Of a stretch of 64,000 nt of DNA, positions 43,869 to 54,946 are shown piece by piece. Numbering within the stretch: the stretch's first letter is position 1; every line of letters starts with the position of its first letter. This DNA is from Balneolaceae bacterium UBA1514. Lineage in GTDB: Bacteria > Bacteroidota > Rhodothermia > Balneolales > Balneolaceae. The notes beneath the pieces were generated by a model. It had not been told where the DNA came from. It ran no database searches and saw only the letters and a program-made list of their open reading frames with translations. Position numbers and translations under genes: made by a program. The DNA lies in contig DCQQ01000008.1 in assembly GCA_002323515.1 (NCBI GenBank), positions 1 to 64,000 on the forward strand. Reading direction: 5' to 3'.

Positions 43869-44450
43869 TTACAATAAATGAATCCCTTTCTCGCTAATAA
43901 AGCCATCCAAAGCTATATCCCATGGATCTTTGGGCAAAGAGCATACGTTAAAGCCATCTGCAAGTAACCCAATTTTAAAGGTTGAACTATGGATTTCGGA
44001 TAAAAAACCATCGTAATATCCAGCGCCATATCCCAACCTAGTCCCATGTTTATCAACAGCTAGTAAAGGCACCAAGACTAAATCTAGGAGTTGTAGATTA
44101 GCCTTTATTTCAGAAATAGGTTCGAGCACTCCCCAGTCATTTTTTTTAACCTTATTTACATCCGTCAAATAACTATGTCGTAGTTGCCTATTTGCTTCCA
44201 TGATAGGTACTACCGTCTTTTTACCTTGAGTTAAGCAGTATTTGATAATCTCAAGCGTATCTACTTCCCTTTGTGTAGCAATGGAGATGTAACTATGTAC
44301 TGTTTCAGCTTTTTTAAAAACATCCCAACCAATCAAATGCTTACGAATACCTTCATTGGAGCTTTCCCACACTCTTTTTTTAAGACCAATTCTTTTATTT
44401 TTAAAATGTGTCCGTAATGATTTTTTGAATGATTTAGTTCTTAAATTCAT
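43869..44450 (-). CDS. 5-formyltetrahydrofolate cyclo-ligase
   Basis: ATP-dependent conversion of 5-formyl-THF to methenyl-THF, recycling the storage folate. The family signature GTRLGYGAGYYDGFL lies at about 147-161, preceded by LDLVLVPLLAVDKHG; the N-terminus is lysine/arginine-rich. Length 193 is normal. It lies 34 bases downstream of bshC and in the same directon as metF and metH, so folate recycling is near the methionine genes. Confidence 0.93.
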   Translation of the reverse strand: MNLRTKSFKKSLRTHFKNKRIGLKKRVWESSNEGIRKHLIGWDVFKKAETVHSYISIATQREVDTLEIIKYCLTQGKKTVVPIMEANRQLRHSYLTDVNKVKKNDWGVLEPISEIKANLQLLDLVLVPLLAVDKHGTRLGYGAGYYDGFLSEIHSSTFKIGLLADGFNVCSLPKDPWDIALDGFISEKGIHLL

Positions 44451-44484
44451 ATCCAGTATGTACTTAGTAAAGTCAGTGGTTGAA

Positions 44485-46260
44485 TTAAAGGTCGATTATG
44501 TAATGCTGAGAGATGTCGGTATCATAATCTAGCAATTCACACAATAGATCCTGCCAAAAATTCTTACCATAGTGAAGCATGAAATAAGTTGGATGCAGTA
44601 CGCGCTCCATGGGTCCTTTTGGAAATAAATAGGACTGAAGAAAATGTAATTGTCCTAATTCACGCTCAAATTTCGATTCATAAGCCTGTTTAGCTTTTTT
44701 CTTAAGCGATTGAATGGCCTTATGAATGTCATTTTCAGTCTTTCCTATTGAGCCTTCCAAAGTTGGATCAAATGAGAGAATATCACGAGCCTGAGAACGG
44801 TAATGTTGAAGCAAATTAAGTTCTAACTCATCGATTTTGGCGTCTGGAAACTGCTCGGGTAAGCTGGCCAACCAATTATTCTTCAGTTTAGAAGAGCTGG
44901 CTTGATAATGAGCCAGTGAAAATGGAAATTTTTCCATTAAATGTTGAACTTTTTTCTCACGTATGGTTGCAGAAAAACGAGGTATAAGGATGGGCATATC
45001 TATGCCAAAAAACTCATACATCTTTTTCATTTGACCATGATATGCTATTTCTGTTGGACCACCCACATAAGCAATAACTGGAAGTAAATGATCTTGAAGA
45101 ATAGGCCGTAAAAATACATTAGGCGAAAACCAGTCCGGATGCAACTGAGTAAGCTTTTGGAGTTCATCCTGAGTCAGTGTTTTAGATGCTCCCTTTTGCT
45201 GGAAGGAATACAAATTAGTTGAATCACGATATAATTTAACCCGCTTAGCTTCCTCATTGAACACAAACCATTGACTATCCATTACAGTTACCTGACTCTG
45301 ACCCGTCATTTCAATTACACTTTCGGTTTGATTTTTTAGCAATTTCGTAATCGAATAATCATTGGTCACAGCTTTCTGTATTATTGGACTAAGAAGCCTT
45401 TTAATACTACGGTGATTACTGCCAGCTATTAAAAAATCATATCCTTTAAATACATGAGTAATCCACTGAGAAAAATTTTGCGCGTGAGTCTTATCCTCAG
45501 AGTAAGCCTCCTTAGATTCTTGTAAAAAGGATTCAACCCAAGTATTTTTTCTGAATTGGACGCTTGGCTTTACAGCTTTGGAATCTAACTGCTCTTCAAC
45601 TTTTTCTGATGTTGCCTGCTCATTAAAATAATCGTTGCTTAACCAATCAAAGAATTCATTTGTAATGAGAGGGCTATCCCCTTTAATCTGACTAACGGGC
45701 ATCCCAACTTGTGACTTCAGCAACTCCTGCTTAACATCTGCTTGGAATTGACGAACTAACGATTCATACTCAAAATAGCCCAAATCGTTAGATGATTGAT
45801 ACCAATTAATTTGATTGATTTCAGCATAATCATGATCCTCATCAGCCAGCCAAAATACCGGGATAACAGTTTTACCTAGTTCTTTTGAAATACGTTTACT
45901 CCAATGTATGGCACTCATTAGCTTGAAATAAGTGTAGAGTGGACCACCATACCATGAAAGTTGCTGACCTGTGACTATGCAATAACTATCTTCGCGTAAT
46001 AACTTAGTCCGAATAGTTGTCTGTGATTCATCAATACCTAAGTTTTGGTGAAGTTCTTTCAGCGCCTCGACTATTTCAGCTCTTGAGCTAGTAAAAGTCG
46101 ATTGCAAAGAGTTAATTTTTTTATTAGATATATCATTTAACTTATTGTTAGCAAATGGGTAAAAACTATAGAAAGGTTTTAATGTAGTGTCGCCCTTTGT
46201 GTAGTTAGATAAGAACGAATCGGGTTGTAAGTCAGTAAAAGGAATGGGACTAAATTTCAC
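44485..46260 (-). CDS. bshC: Bacillithiol biosynthesis cysteine-adding enzyme BshC
   Basis: Final step of bacillithiol synthesis, adding cysteine to GlcN-malate. The family block VTGQQLSWYGGPLYTYFKLM followed by WSKRISKELGKTVIPVFWLA and DEDHDYAEINQ lies near residues 96-150; the GGPTEIAYHGQMKKMYEFFG block and a long C-terminal coiled-coil (about 470-545) are also present. It starts with GTG. Length 591 is somewhat above the usual 530-545. bshA and bshB are not in the window. Confidence 0.94.
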   Translation of the reverse strand: MKFSPIPFTDLQPDSFLSNYTKGDTTLKPFYSFYPFANNKLNDISNKKINSLQSTFTSSRAEIVEALKELHQNLGIDESQTTIRTKLLREDSYCIVTGQQLSWYGGPLYTYFKLMSAIHWSKRISKELGKTVIPVFWLADEDHDYAEINQINWYQSSNDLGYFEYESLVRQFQADVKQELLKSQVGMPVSQIKGDSPLITNEFFDWLSNDYFNEQATSEKVEEQLDSKAVKPSVQFRKNTWVESFLQESKEAYSEDKTHAQNFSQWITHVFKGYDFLIAGSNHRSIKRLLSPIIQKAVTNDYSITKLLKNQTESVIEMTGQSQVTVMDSQWFVFNEEAKRVKLYRDSTNLYSFQQKGASKTLTQDELQKLTQLHPDWFSPNVFLRPILQDHLLPVIAYVGGPTEIAYHGQMKKMYEFFGIDMPILIPRFSATIREKKVQHLMEKFPFSLAHYQASSSKLKNNWLASLPEQFPDAKIDELELNLLQHYRSQARDILSFDPTLEGSIGKTENDIHKAIQSLKKKAKQAYESKFERELGQLHFLQSYLFPKGPMERVLHPTYFMLHYGKNFWQDLLCELLDYDTDISQHYIIDL

Positions 46261-46267
46261 GATTTAC

Positions 46268-46846
46268 TTAACCTTTTAGTCTTTGTATTTGATCTCTCAA
46301 ATTAGCCGCTTTTTCATAACTTTCTGTTTCTATCGCTATCTGCAATTGTTCATGAAGCAATTCAAGTGGGCTTTTCTTTTCTTCGGTTGAACGCATATCA
46401 GGTTTTTTCATTTGGTTCATATGACCCTCCTCGGTAAGGTTTTCTTCATGCACTACCCCTGCTTCTTCTAATACAAGCTCATCAACATAAATAGGGCAAG
46501 AAAAACGAACCGCTAGGGCAATGGCATCACTAGGTCGAGCATCTACTTTGTGAAGAGATATTGGACCTTTAATGGAAATATTAGCATAATAGGTGCCTTC
46601 TTTCAAATGATGAACTACTACATGTTCAATTTGCCCCCCTAAATCAGTTATGATTTGCACAGTCAAATCATGGGTCATTGGCCTAGGTGGTTTAATTTGT
46701 TCCATTTCCAATGCGATTGCTTGCGCTTCATATGCCCCAATAATGATGGGTAGTCGCCGACTTCCACCTGCTTCAATTAAAATGAGGGCATACGCAGAGG
46801 ATGTTCGCGTACTCGTGGTAAGCCCAAAAATTTCCATTTCGACCAT
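46268..46846 (-). CDS. Bifunctional nuclease (DUF151/BFN) family protein with C-terminal UVR motif
   Basis: The BFN domain occupies the first 130 residues (MEIFGLTTSTRTSSAYALIL, then LPIIIGAYEAQAIALEMEQI, RPMTHDL, DARPSDAIALAVRFSCPIYV). The C-terminal 35 residues form a UVR helix pair (LELLHEQLQIAIETESYEKA, then AANLRDQIQRL) as in UvrB/UvrC interaction modules. The frame is open to a TTG at 46909, but ATG 46846 (MVEMEIFGL) matches the usual family start. It lies 7 bases before bshC. Confidence 0.87.
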   Translation of the reverse strand: MVEMEIFGLTTSTRTSSAYALILIEAGGSRRLPIIIGAYEAQAIALEMEQIKPPRPMTHDLTVQIITDLGGQIEHVVVHHLKEGTYYANISIKGPISLHKVDARPSDAIALAVRFSCPIYVDELVLEEAGVVHEENLTEEGHMNQMKKPDMRSTEEKKSPLELLHEQLQIAIETESYEKAANLRDQIQRLKG

Positions 46847-46958
46847 AAATTGAGCGTCTAATGTGTGTGCTTTAGCTGTATCAGTTTCGCATTGGATACC
46901 GCTTATCAAGTTTATCCATTACGCATATACCTGAAAGATAGCATTATTTAAGGTCGAA

Positions 46959-47915
46959 CTAAAATACCTCTCGAGCTACTTTATAGACCGACTCACTTTT
47001 TCCCATCGAATAATAGTGTAAGGTGGGAACACCAAATTCAATGAGCTCCTTTGATTGCTCTATAGCCCATTCAATCCCAATTTCTTTTGCCTGATCGTTA
47101 TTTTTGGCCTTTTCTAGTTCATTGGTTAAATCATAAGGCAAATCGATATGAAATATCTGTGGTAAGATCGTAAGTTGTCGCAGTGAAGTTATGGGCTTTA
47201 AACCTGGTACTATCGGTATATTAATGTCTATTTCCCGGCATTTAGTAACAAAGTCAATGTATTTCGAAGTGTCAAAAAACATCTGAGTGACAATATAGTC
47301 GGCCCCTTTATCTGCTTTTTGCTTTAAATATTTCATATCCATTTCTAAATTGGGGGCAGCCATATGCTTTTCTGGATAACCAGATACCCCAATACAAAAG
47401 TCTGAGTGATGGGCTTGCTCGAGTTCATCGTCCAGGAATATACCCCGATTTAAATCTACCACCTGTTCTAATAGCTCAGAAGCGTATGCATGTCCCCCTT
47501 TCTCTGGCTTAAAGTCTCGATCTGGTTTACGTGCATCACCCTGAAGCACCATAATATTATCAATGCCTAAAAAATTTAAATCTATCAACGCATTTTCAGT
47601 CTCTTCTTTTGTGAACCCACCACAAATAATGTGAGGCACTGCATCTATTTTATATTTGTTTTGGAGTGCCGCACAAATGCCCACTGTACCCGGTCGTTTA
47701 CGTACTGTTTTTTTTTCCATAAGACCGTTAGGTAGTTTTTTATATTCAAACTCTTCACGGTGATAGGTCACGTCTATAAAAGGTGGATTAAACTCCATTA
47801 GCGGATCAATATGATCGAAAAGAGTTTGTATATGTTGCCCTTTTAATGGAGGTAAAACCTCAAAGCTAAAAAGGGTTGAATCACCAGCGTTTTCAAAGTA
47901 TTTCGTTACTTTCAT
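46959..47915 (-). CDS. metF: Methylenetetrahydrofolate reductase
   Basis: FAD enzyme reducing methylene-THF to methyl-THF, the methyl donor for MetH. SFEVLPPLKG opens the barrel with the catalytic glutamate, DVTYHREE, VQGDARKPDRDFKPE-like segment (MVLQGDARKPDRDF), FCIGVSGYPEKH and YIVTQMFFDTSKY follow. Length 318. Two bases separate it from metH upstream, so the two are co-expressed. Confidence 0.96.
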   Translation of the reverse strand: MKVTKYFENAGDSTLFSFEVLPPLKGQHIQTLFDHIDPLMEFNPPFIDVTYHREEFEYKKLPNGLMEKKTVRKRPGTVGICAALQNKYKIDAVPHIICGGFTKEETENALIDLNFLGIDNIMVLQGDARKPDRDFKPEKGGHAYASELLEQVVDLNRGIFLDDELEQAHHSDFCIGVSGYPEKHMAAPNLEMDMKYLKQKADKGADYIVTQMFFDTSKYIDFVTKCREIDINIPIVPGLKPITSLRQLTILPQIFHIDLPYDLTNELEKAKNNDQAKEIGIEWAIEQSKELIEFGVPTLHYYSMGKSESVYKVAREVF

Positions 47916-47917
47916 GG

Positions 47918-50662
47918 TTAGGCGGGCTGTTTATTAGATTCTTTTTTTAGGGTATTCTTAGGTTCATAAGTAAGATGCGAACGAAGCCAACTTTCTGTTT
48001 CCACGACAGACATATCTTTACGTTCACTATAATCAAGTACCTGATCATGTTGAATATTACCAAGGGCAAAGTAACGAGAATCAGGATGGGAAATATAAAA
48101 ACCACTTACCGAACTTGCTGGCAACATAGCAAGAGATTCCGTAAGACTAATCCCAATTTGTTCTTGCACCCAGAGCAATGAAAAGAGTTTCCATTTTTCG
48201 GTGTGATCAGGGCACGCTGGGTAGCCAGGTGCAGGGCGAATACCCTCATACTGTTCGGAAATAAGTGCTTCGTTGTCAACCGCTTCATGACTATAAGCCC
48301 AGTATTCTGTGCGTACTTTATAGTGTAAATACTCTGCAAATGCCTCCGCTAAACGATCTGCTAAAGCTTTCACAAGTATAATTGAGTAGTCGTCCGAATT
48401 AGCTTCAAATTCATCGATTAATGCAGAGATATTCAAACCTGCTGTGACAGCAAACAACCCGAAGTAATCCACTCTATCCTGGTCTTTTGGACTAATAAAA
48501 TCGGCTAATGAAATGTTGGGTTGTCCACTTCGCTTTTTGGCTTGCTGTCGAAGAAACTCAAATCGTTGAATGGGTTCTACCTTTCCAAAAGACAGTTCCT
48601 GTTCACTGTAAGCAGGGTATAATTCGACTGATTCGTTAGTACTGAGTGCAGGATATATACCAAATATTCCTTTCGCAGTCTGAGGACAGTCGCTACGCAT
48701 TCGATCTAACATCGCCTGTGCACTCTTCCACAATTCTCTAGCCTGCTCCCCAACCACATCATCCTGCATAATGGCGGGGTATTTTCCGGTTAGCATCCAT
48801 GTCTTAAAAAATGGAGTCCAATCAATAAAGGGAATTAACTCGTCAATGCTCTCTAATTCTAGTTGATGAGTACCCTGTATCTTAGGTTTTCTAGGTTCAT
48901 AGTTTGCCCAATCTGTAGTCCATTTATTGGCCCTAGCATAATCCAAATCAATATATTCTTTCTTTTGGGTCCTACCAGCATATTGCACCCTCATTTGCTC
49001 ATATTCGGCTTTAATCTTGTCTAAATTAGCTGGGCCATGTTCAGCACTTAAGAGAACGTTACTAACTGTCACAGCTCGGGATGCATCTAAAACATGGATT
49101 ACCCCATGTTCGTATGCTGGTTCAATTTTAACTGCGGTGTGTAGTTTGGATGTTGTTGCTCCTCCAATTAATAGAGGTATACTAAGGCCGGCCTTCTTCA
49201 TTTCCTGGGCAACATCGACCATTTCATCTAGGGACGGGGTAATTAAGCCGCTAAGCCCAATCATAGCGACTTTATGCTCAACAGCAGCTTCAATAATCTT
49301 GTGCGTGGGTACCATGACCCCGAGATCAATTACATCATAGTTATTACAGGCAAGTACCACTCCTACAATATTTTTTCCAATATCATGAACATCCCCTTTT
49401 ACTGTGGCGAGTAACACTTTAGTTCGTGAAGTATCTTGTTTGAGGAGTTCTTTTTCAGCTTCTAAATAAGGGGTTAAGTGGGAAACTGCTTGTTTCATAA
49501 CCCTTGCACTTTTAACCACTTGTGGTAAAAACATTTTTCCTTCACCAAAGAGATCTCCAACTACATTCATTCCATCCATTAAAGGACCCTCTATGACTTC
49601 CAGGGACGAGGAGTAATGATGTCGTGCTTCATCAACATCATCGATAATAAACTCGGTTATTCCTTTGATTAAGGCATGCTCTAAACGCTTGCTCACCCCC
49701 TCTTCTCTCCAAGCCAGTTGAACTTTTTCTTTAACTTGTCCGTCATCCTTATATGAATCGGCTAGATCTAAAAGTCGCTCAGTTGCATCGTCACGCTTAT
49801 TCCAAAGCACATCCTCAACACATGTGAGTAGTTCTTCAGGAATTTCGTTATATACTTCTAATTGATTCGGATTAACAATGCCCATATCCATACCATGTTG
49901 AATAGCATGGTATAAGAAGGCCGCATGAATGGCTTCTCGCACTTTGTTATTTCCGCGAAAAGAAAAGGAGATATTGCTTACCCCACCAATAATATGCGCA
50001 CCAGATAAATGTTCTCTAATCCATTTAGCTGTCAAGAAAAAATCCACTGCATTGTTACGGTGTTCTTCCATCCCAGTTGCAACTGGAAATATGTTAGGAT
50101 CTAATATGACGTCCGATGCATCATATCCTAGATCGTCTACTAGTATGCGGTAAGAACGCTCGCAGATTTGAATTCTCCGTTCCAATGAATCAGCTTGACC
50201 ATTTTCGTCGAAGGCCATGGCAATTACAGCTGCACCAAGTTTTTGAATAATTCGTGCTCGCTCGATAAAAATCTCTTCTCCATCCTTTAAAGAAATGGAA
50301 TTGACTACACCCTTACCCTGTAGAGTTTTTAATCCCGCCAAAATAACTTCCCATTTTGAGGAATCCACCATTATAGGTATTCGAGCTATGTCTGGCTCAG
50401 AGGCAATAAGGTTGAGGAAGTGAGCCATCTCTTTAGCGCTATCTAATAGCCCTTCGTCCATGTTCACATCGAGTATCTGAGCCCCACCTTCTACTTGATC
50501 ACGAGCAATATCTAATGCCTGCTCGTACAAACCTTCTTTAATCAGTCGTAAAAATCGTTTAGAGCCAGTTACATTGGTACGTTCACCTACGTTAATAAAA
50601 TTGGTATCAGGGCCTACTATAAAGGGTTCTAATCCACTTAACCGTAACGGTGATGGTTTCAT
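47918..50662 (-). CDS. metH: Methionine synthase, pterin-, cobalamin- and activation-domain part
   Basis: 914 residues, B12-dependent. Order: pterin-binding barrel ([20 protein letters not shown] at about 23-42), cap and cobalamin domain with [10 protein letters not shown], whose H426 is the lower axial ligand, then the S-adenosylmethionine activation domain with [16 protein letters not shown] near 840. The homocysteine-binding module is absent because it is encoded by the gene just upstream, with which this one overlaps by four bases (ATGA). Both halves are needed for methionine synthesis from methyl-THF. Confidence 0.96.
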   Translation of the reverse strand: MKPSPLRLSGLEPFIVGPDTNFINVGERTNVTGSKRFLRLIKEGLYEQALDIARDQVEGGAQILDVNMDEGLLDSAKEMAHFLNLIASEPDIARIPIMVDSSKWEVILAGLKTLQGKGVVNSISLKDGEEIFIERARIIQKLGAAVIAMAFDENGQADSLERRIQICERSYRILVDDLGYDASDVILDPNIFPVATGMEEHRNNAVDFFLTAKWIREHLSGAHIIGGVSNISFSFRGNNKVREAIHAAFLYHAIQHGMDMGIVNPNQLEVYNEIPEELLTCVEDVLWNKRDDATERLLDLADSYKDDGQVKEKVQLAWREEGVSKRLEHALIKGITEFIIDDVDEARHHYSSSLEVIEGPLMDGMNVVGDLFGEGKMFLPQVVKSARVMKQAVSHLTPYLEAEKELLKQDTSRTKVLLATVKGDVHDIGKNIVGVVLACNNYDVIDLGVMVPTHKIIEAAVEHKVAMIGLSGLITPSLDEMVDVAQEMKKAGLSIPLLIGGATTSKLHTAVKIEPAYEHGVIHVLDASRAVTVSNVLLSAEHGPANLDKIKAEYEQMRVQYAGRTQKKEYIDLDYARANKWTTDWANYEPRKPKIQGTHQLELESIDELIPFIDWTPFFKTWMLTGKYPAIMQDDVVGEQARELWKSAQAMLDRMRSDCPQTAKGIFGIYPALSTNESVELYPAYSEQELSFGKVEPIQRFEFLRQQAKKRSGQPNISLADFISPKDQDRVDYFGLFAVTAGLNISALIDEFEANSDDYSIILVKALADRLAEAFAEYLHYKVRTEYWAYSHEAVDNEALISEQYEGIRPAPGYPACPDHTEKWKLFSLLWVQEQIGISLTESLAMLPASSVSGFYISHPDSRYFALGNIQHDQVLDYSERKDMSVVETESWLRSHLTYEPKNTLKKESNKQPA

Positions 50663-51651
50663 ATCTTCCCCATAAAAGCCCGCACCCTTGGCTGATATTC
50701 ACTAGCAAGGTCCGCTATTTGTTTTATATATTCTGGGGTAGTACCGCAACAGCCTCCAATAATATTGATCATATTTTCTTGTAAAAATGGGCGTAATTCT
50801 GCGACCATTTCCTCTGGACTTTGGTCATACTCACCAAATTCATTTGGTAGTCCTGCATTTGGAAAGGCACTTATAAAATGTGGAGCAGTATTAGCCAAAA
50901 CCCGTACATAATTCTTTAATTTACACGCTCCTAAGGCACAATTTAAACCAACACTCAGAATAGGAGCATGGGAAACTGATATGAGAAAGGCTTCAACAGT
51001 CTGACCAGATAAAGTTCGACCACTTGCATCGGTAATGGTACCTGAAATCATAATAGGAAGCTGTTGACTGCGTTCATCAAATAGCTCCAACAAGCCAAAG
51101 ATAGCAGCTTTGGCATTCAGTGTATCAAAGATGGTTTCAATTAGTAATAGATCGGCTCCACCATCCATTAACCCGCTCGCTTGCTCTTTATAAGCCTGGG
51201 CTAACTCGTCAAAATGAACAGCTCTATACCCAGGTCGTGTAACGTCGGGTGAAATTGATGCAGTTCGATTAGTCGGACCCAATGCTCCTGCTACATATTT
51301 AGGTTGATCAGATGCAAATTCTTCAATGGCCTGCCTGGCTAATTGAGCACTCACTTTGTTCAACTCATAGGCATAGTCACTCATATCATAGTCTGCCTGG
51401 GCAATGGACGTACTAGAAAACGTATTGGTCTCTAGAATATCGGCCCCAGCACCCAAATAGGCCAAGTGGATATCTTTTATAATATCTGGTCGAGTCAGAG
51501 ATAAAAGGTCGTTGTTACCTTTTAGGTCAACATGATGGTCGGTGAACAGATCCCCTCTAAAATCTATCTCTGCAAGTTGGTGCTGCTGAATCATGGTTCC
51601 CATTGCACCATCTAATATCAATATCCGTTTTGCTAAATCGTCTTGAATCAT
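50659..51651 (-). CDS. metH: Methionine synthase, homocysteine-binding part
   Basis: 330-residue homocysteine S-methyltransferase barrel. [13 protein letters not shown] opens it, [16 protein letters not shown] follows, and the zinc cysteines are in [11 protein letters not shown] and [11 protein letters not shown]. It corresponds to the first domain of a one-chain MetH. The clean ends and the ATGA overlap with the second part show a true two-gene arrangement, not a frameshift; I recall the same split in other Bacteroidota. Confidence 0.94.
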   Translation of the reverse strand: MIQDDLAKRILILDGAMGTMIQQHQLAEIDFRGDLFTDHHVDLKGNNDLLSLTRPDIIKDIHLAYLGAGADILETNTFSSTSIAQADYDMSDYAYELNKVSAQLARQAIEEFASDQPKYVAGALGPTNRTASISPDVTRPGYRAVHFDELAQAYKEQASGLMDGGADLLLIETIFDTLNAKAAIFGLLELFDERSQQLPIMISGTITDASGRTLSGQTVEAFLISVSHAPILSVGLNCALGACKLKNYVRVLANTAPHFISAFPNAGLPNEFGEYDQSPEEMVAELRPFLQENMINIIGGCCGTTPEYIKQIADLASEYQPRVRAFMGKI

Positions 51652-51705
51652 ATATTTAATTATTATATTTTAATATACGAATTTCAAAAGTTTAATACTC
51701 AAGCT

Positions 51706-53091
51706 TCAGCGGTCTACGTTCAGGTGCAACTTCGAGCCTTTATAGATCGACCATAAAGGGGCAGCTAATGCCAACTGCACCCTTCCAAAGTCAGTTCGAA
51801 AGGAATAGTTAAATCCAGCAGACCATACTGTTTGATTGGTACTTGGCATTTCTATGTTGGGTTCAAAGAATTGAAAATAGGCACCTGCGGTAAAAAATTC
51901 CCAGAAATTATTGTCTTTCATGGGAATTACATAACTAGTTTTGAATCGATAGGCCCATTGTGCATCAAATTGACGCTCATAAAAACCAGGTAGGCTTTTG
52001 GCTCCACCAAATACAATTGCGTAGGTCCAAGGTAATTCCTCAGCCCAAACCTGATCGTACACCTGATTTAGTCGTACAAAACCTACGCCTATTTTTGGTG
52101 ATTCAAGTGTAATTTTAAGGTGCAATGAATGAAGCCACTGAGTCGTATTTCCGGAAAATTGATGGCCTATCTGTGTGCTTTTTTGACGCGTTGATCGCAA
52201 GTCTAATTCAGTATCTAAGTTCCATTCAGCGATATTAAAACACTGATAAGTCCCTAATTCCATAGCGATAGCTTGGTAGGCATGTAAATTTGTTTGTAGC
52301 TGACGGGTAGTGCTGCTATTCTCCCAAGCCAAATTCAGGGTATACTTTCGGTCCGCATCTACTAGCCAACGTCCTCCTAAGCCGACTATACTTTGTTGAT
52401 ATACACTGTCTCTTTGTTCAAGCTCAATAAAAGCGTCTAAGTGAAATTGCTCGCTAATAGGTTGCTGAATGAGGAGTGAAGTTGAGGTGTAATCGATATC
52501 GGTTCGAGTAAATCGAAAATCCAAGGCCTGATTCACTTTCCATAGGTCAGGAATTCGTAACTCTAGATCACCAACTAACATCCATCGATTCTCATTTAAG
52601 GGCACCACACCTAACACACCTTCGACCGAACTTTTAGAAATATGTGACCCCGATTGTTTAACCAGCTGGTTTGCTGTTATACTAGTTTGTATACTTAAGA
52701 ATAATTCAACCTGCTCTTTTGTATGGTCTTCTTTGAGTTGATCAATCTGAAGCCATTCATTGGAAGCTAATGGCCGCTGCTTTTTGACCAACACATTTGT
52801 TACCAAATCACTTATCCATTCATCGCTGTAGGGTTTATTCAGAAGTGTATCTATAATGACATCGGAAATTAAAGTCATTGATACCACAGGCATATTTTGC
52901 TGACCTAAGCCAGGTGTATAATCCGTGGTTTTTGGTTGATTGAGGGTTGCATCAACCAGTACAAATCGGGTTAATTTGTATGGATTTTTGGCGGATTGAG
53001 CGTATACAAGTGGTGTGAAACCTATGACTAGCAGGCCTATGACTAACATGCTTATGCTTATGAGAAAAATTGCAAGTCGATGCACGTGCAA
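51706..53091 (-). CDS. Omp85-like outer-membrane beta-barrel protein
   Basis: 461 residues with a signal peptide ending LVYAQ near residue 32. The start codon is TTG 53091 or GTG 53085. The C-terminal half is strand-rich and includes FGGAKSLPGFYERQFDAQWA, like the conserved loop of Omp85/TpsB barrels, and a last strand GSKLHLNVDR. Residues 35-165 replace typical POTRA repeats with an unrecognised region. Possible roles are secretion or surface assembly of a partner. It precedes metH by 54 bases, without functional link that I can see. Confidence 0.55.
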   Translation of the reverse strand: MHVHRLAIFLISISMLVIGLLVIGFTPLVYAQSAKNPYKLTRFVLVDATLNQPKTTDYTPGLGQQNMPVVSMTLISDVIIDTLLNKPYSDEWISDLVTNVLVKKQRPLASNEWLQIDQLKEDHTKEQVELFLSIQTSITANQLVKQSGSHISKSSVEGVLGVVPLNENRWMLVGDLELRIPDLWKVNQALDFRFTRTDIDYTSTSLLIQQPISEQFHLDAFIELEQRDSVYQQSIVGLGGRWLVDADRKYTLNLAWENSSTTRQLQTNLHAYQAIAMELGTYQCFNIAEWNLDTELDLRSTRQKSTQIGHQFSGNTTQWLHSLHLKITLESPKIGVGFVRLNQVYDQVWAEELPWTYAIVFGGAKSLPGFYERQFDAQWAYRFKTSYVIPMKDNNFWEFFTAGAYFQFFEPNIEMPSTNQTVWSAGFNYSFRTDFGRVQLALAAPLWSIYKGSKLHLNVDR

Positions 53092-53139
53092 TGCGGTGAG
53101 TTAGTGTTGATTATCTGAGCTTGTGTACGATCAGCTATA

Positions 53140-53162
53140 GGTTCTATGATAGCATAGAAGCC
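53140..53162. repeat. Inverted repeat upstream of the Omp85-like gene
   Basis: TTCTATG and CATAGAA arms around ATAG, with flanking GG/CC bases that also pair, lie in the 275-base divergent gap between the Omp85-like gene and speA. No T-tract follows on either strand, so it is more operator-like than terminator-like. The rest of that gap is AT-rich and shows no further defensible signal. Confidence 0.3.
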
Positions 53163-53366
53163 ATAAAATAGATAGTAAAAATTTGTACTAACTATTCTTT
53201 TCGGATTTAAATGTGATTAATTTTGTTGATTATTCGTTGTTTACTTGGTAACCATTAATCAGTCTAGTTAAATGGCTTTTTTCTTAAGTATTATCTCGTT
53301 TTTATCTCATTTTGAAGCATTCACTTTAATCTTTTAATTATATTTCCGCTCTAATTCATTTCCTGC

Positions 53367-54776
53367 ATGAAAAACAGTTACAAAGAACTTATTGAGCAGA
53401 CATACTACTTTCCTCAAGAAGGTTTTGATCTCCACGATGGAATACTTCATTTTAATGGAATTGATCTTAAGAAAATCATTGATACCTATGGAACTCCCTT
53501 TCGAATTAATTATTTGCCAAAAATTAGGGAACAAATCCAAAAAGCTCGAAGCTTATTCAATAAGGCTATTGAGAAGCATTCCTATATAGGTTCGTATGAA
53601 TTTTGTTACTGTACCAAGTGCTGTCACTTTAGTCATGTGGTTAAAACAGCGCTTAAGGAAAAGGTTTCATTGGAAACCTCTTCTTCATTTGACATAGACC
53701 TGATCTTAAAACTATACGAACAAGATGCTTTAACGAAAGAAACCACGATAGTTCATAATGGTATTAAGACCGAGGAGTACATTGAAAAAATTCGATTTTT
53801 ACAAAACCAAGGCTTTGAACATACCATCACCATATTGGATAGTGTACATGAACTAGATCGTATTACTATGCATAAGCTAGACAGGCCAATAAAAATCGGC
53901 CTTCGGATAACCATTGATGAAGAGCCTCAAGCAGCTTATTACACATCTAGATTAGGTATTAATAAACGAGAGTTATTGGAACTAGTAAAGGAAAATATAC
54001 AGCCAAACCCCTTACTTGAGCTTCATATGATCCATTTCTTTGTAGATTCAGGGATCAATGATAATTTATATTACTGGGGTGAGTTCAAAAAAGCCCTGCA
54101 ATTATACACCCAGATTAAGCAATTGGCCCCATCCCTCCATGCCTTAAATATTGGTGGTGGCTTTCCGATTAAAAATAGCTTGGGATTCGAATATGATTAC
54201 GAATACATTGTGGATGAAATCGTACGGAACATCAAAGAAACATGTGTAGAAGCAAAGGTATCAGTACCAGATATTTACACTGAATTCGGAAAATATACCG
54301 TTGGTGAAAGCGGAGCAGTTATCTTTAAAGTTATCGAACAAAAACAACAAAACGATACTGAATTATGGTACATCATTGATAATAGCTTAATGAATACCAT
54401 ACCTGATGCTTGGTCTATCAACGAAAAATTTATTCTTCTCCCTATTAACAAGTGGGACCATAGTTATAAACGTATTCATATTGGTGGTATAAGCTGTGAC
54501 CATTCCGATTACTATAACTCTGAGCAGTTAAATCAACAAATACTTTTGCCTGTGCATGAAGTTAAAAAAATTGAAGATCCTCTGTACATTGGATTTTTTC
54601 ACACGGGCGCGTATCAGGAAGCAATTTCGGGTTATGGGGGCATAAAACACTGCCTAATCCCCTCACCACGACAAATTGTAGTAGACAAAGATGAACATGG
54701 TAATCTTATAGATTATCTTTACCGAGACGAACAATCGGTCAGTAATATGCTATCCATACTTGGCTATGATGAATAA
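53367..54776 (+). CDS. speA: Arginine decarboxylase, short PLP fold-III type
   Basis: Makes agmatine from arginine for polyamine synthesis. The sequence follows the 465-residue Bacteroidota-type enzyme: TYYFPQEGFDL start, the PLP lysine K84 in CYCTKCCHF, LGINKRELL, HFFVDSGINDN, LNIGGGFPIKNSLGFEYDYE, TEFGKYTVGESGA, the catalytic-cysteine motif GGISCDHSDYY, and GFFHTGAYQEAISGYGG. It is distinct from the 630-residue SpeA of enterobacteria. A deoxyhypusine-synthase-like gene follows after 170 bases; no agmatinase is adjacent. Confidence 0.9.
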   Translation: MKNSYKELIEQTYYFPQEGFDLHDGILHFNGIDLKKIIDTYGTPFRINYLPKIREQIQKARSLFNKAIEKHSYIGSYEFCYCTKCCHFSHVVKTALKEKVSLETSSSFDIDLILKLYEQDALTKETTIVHNGIKTEEYIEKIRFLQNQGFEHTITILDSVHELDRITMHKLDRPIKIGLRITIDEEPQAAYYTSRLGINKRELLELVKENIQPNPLLELHMIHFFVDSGINDNLYYWGEFKKALQLYTQIKQLAPSLHALNIGGGFPIKNSLGFEYDYEYIVDEIVRNIKETCVEAKVSVPDIYTEFGKYTVGESGAVIFKVIEQKQQNDTELWYIIDNSLMNTIPDAWSINEKFILLPINKWDHSYKRIHIGGISCDHSDYYNSEQLNQQILLPVHEVKKIEDPLYIGFFHTGAYQEAISGYGGIKHCLIPSPRQIVVDKDEHGNLIDYLYRDEQSVSNMLSILGYDE

Positions 54777-54946
54777 TGTTATTTTCTACTGGTGCACTAT
54801 TTTTAATCCTCTAATTTGGACAGTAATATTTGTATTCCATCTATTTATAAGAAAATGTCAATGACGATTAATATGGTTTGAATAATCGAAATAACCCTTC
54901 TCTATCTCAATTAACTATCTTTAATACAATTTAACTTTAAAAGGTA

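Noticed and set aside
46847-46909. TTG start for the bifunctional-nuclease gene
   Set aside because: The extra 21 residues do not belong to the family; ATG 46846 (MVEMEIFGL) does.
49017-49340. 107-codon plus-strand ORF
   Set aside because: Antisense shadow of metH around the cobalamin-binding region.
50659-50662. Frameshift splitting metH
   Set aside because: The four-base ATGA overlap joins two domain-complete proteins at the natural domain boundary, a known two-gene arrangement.
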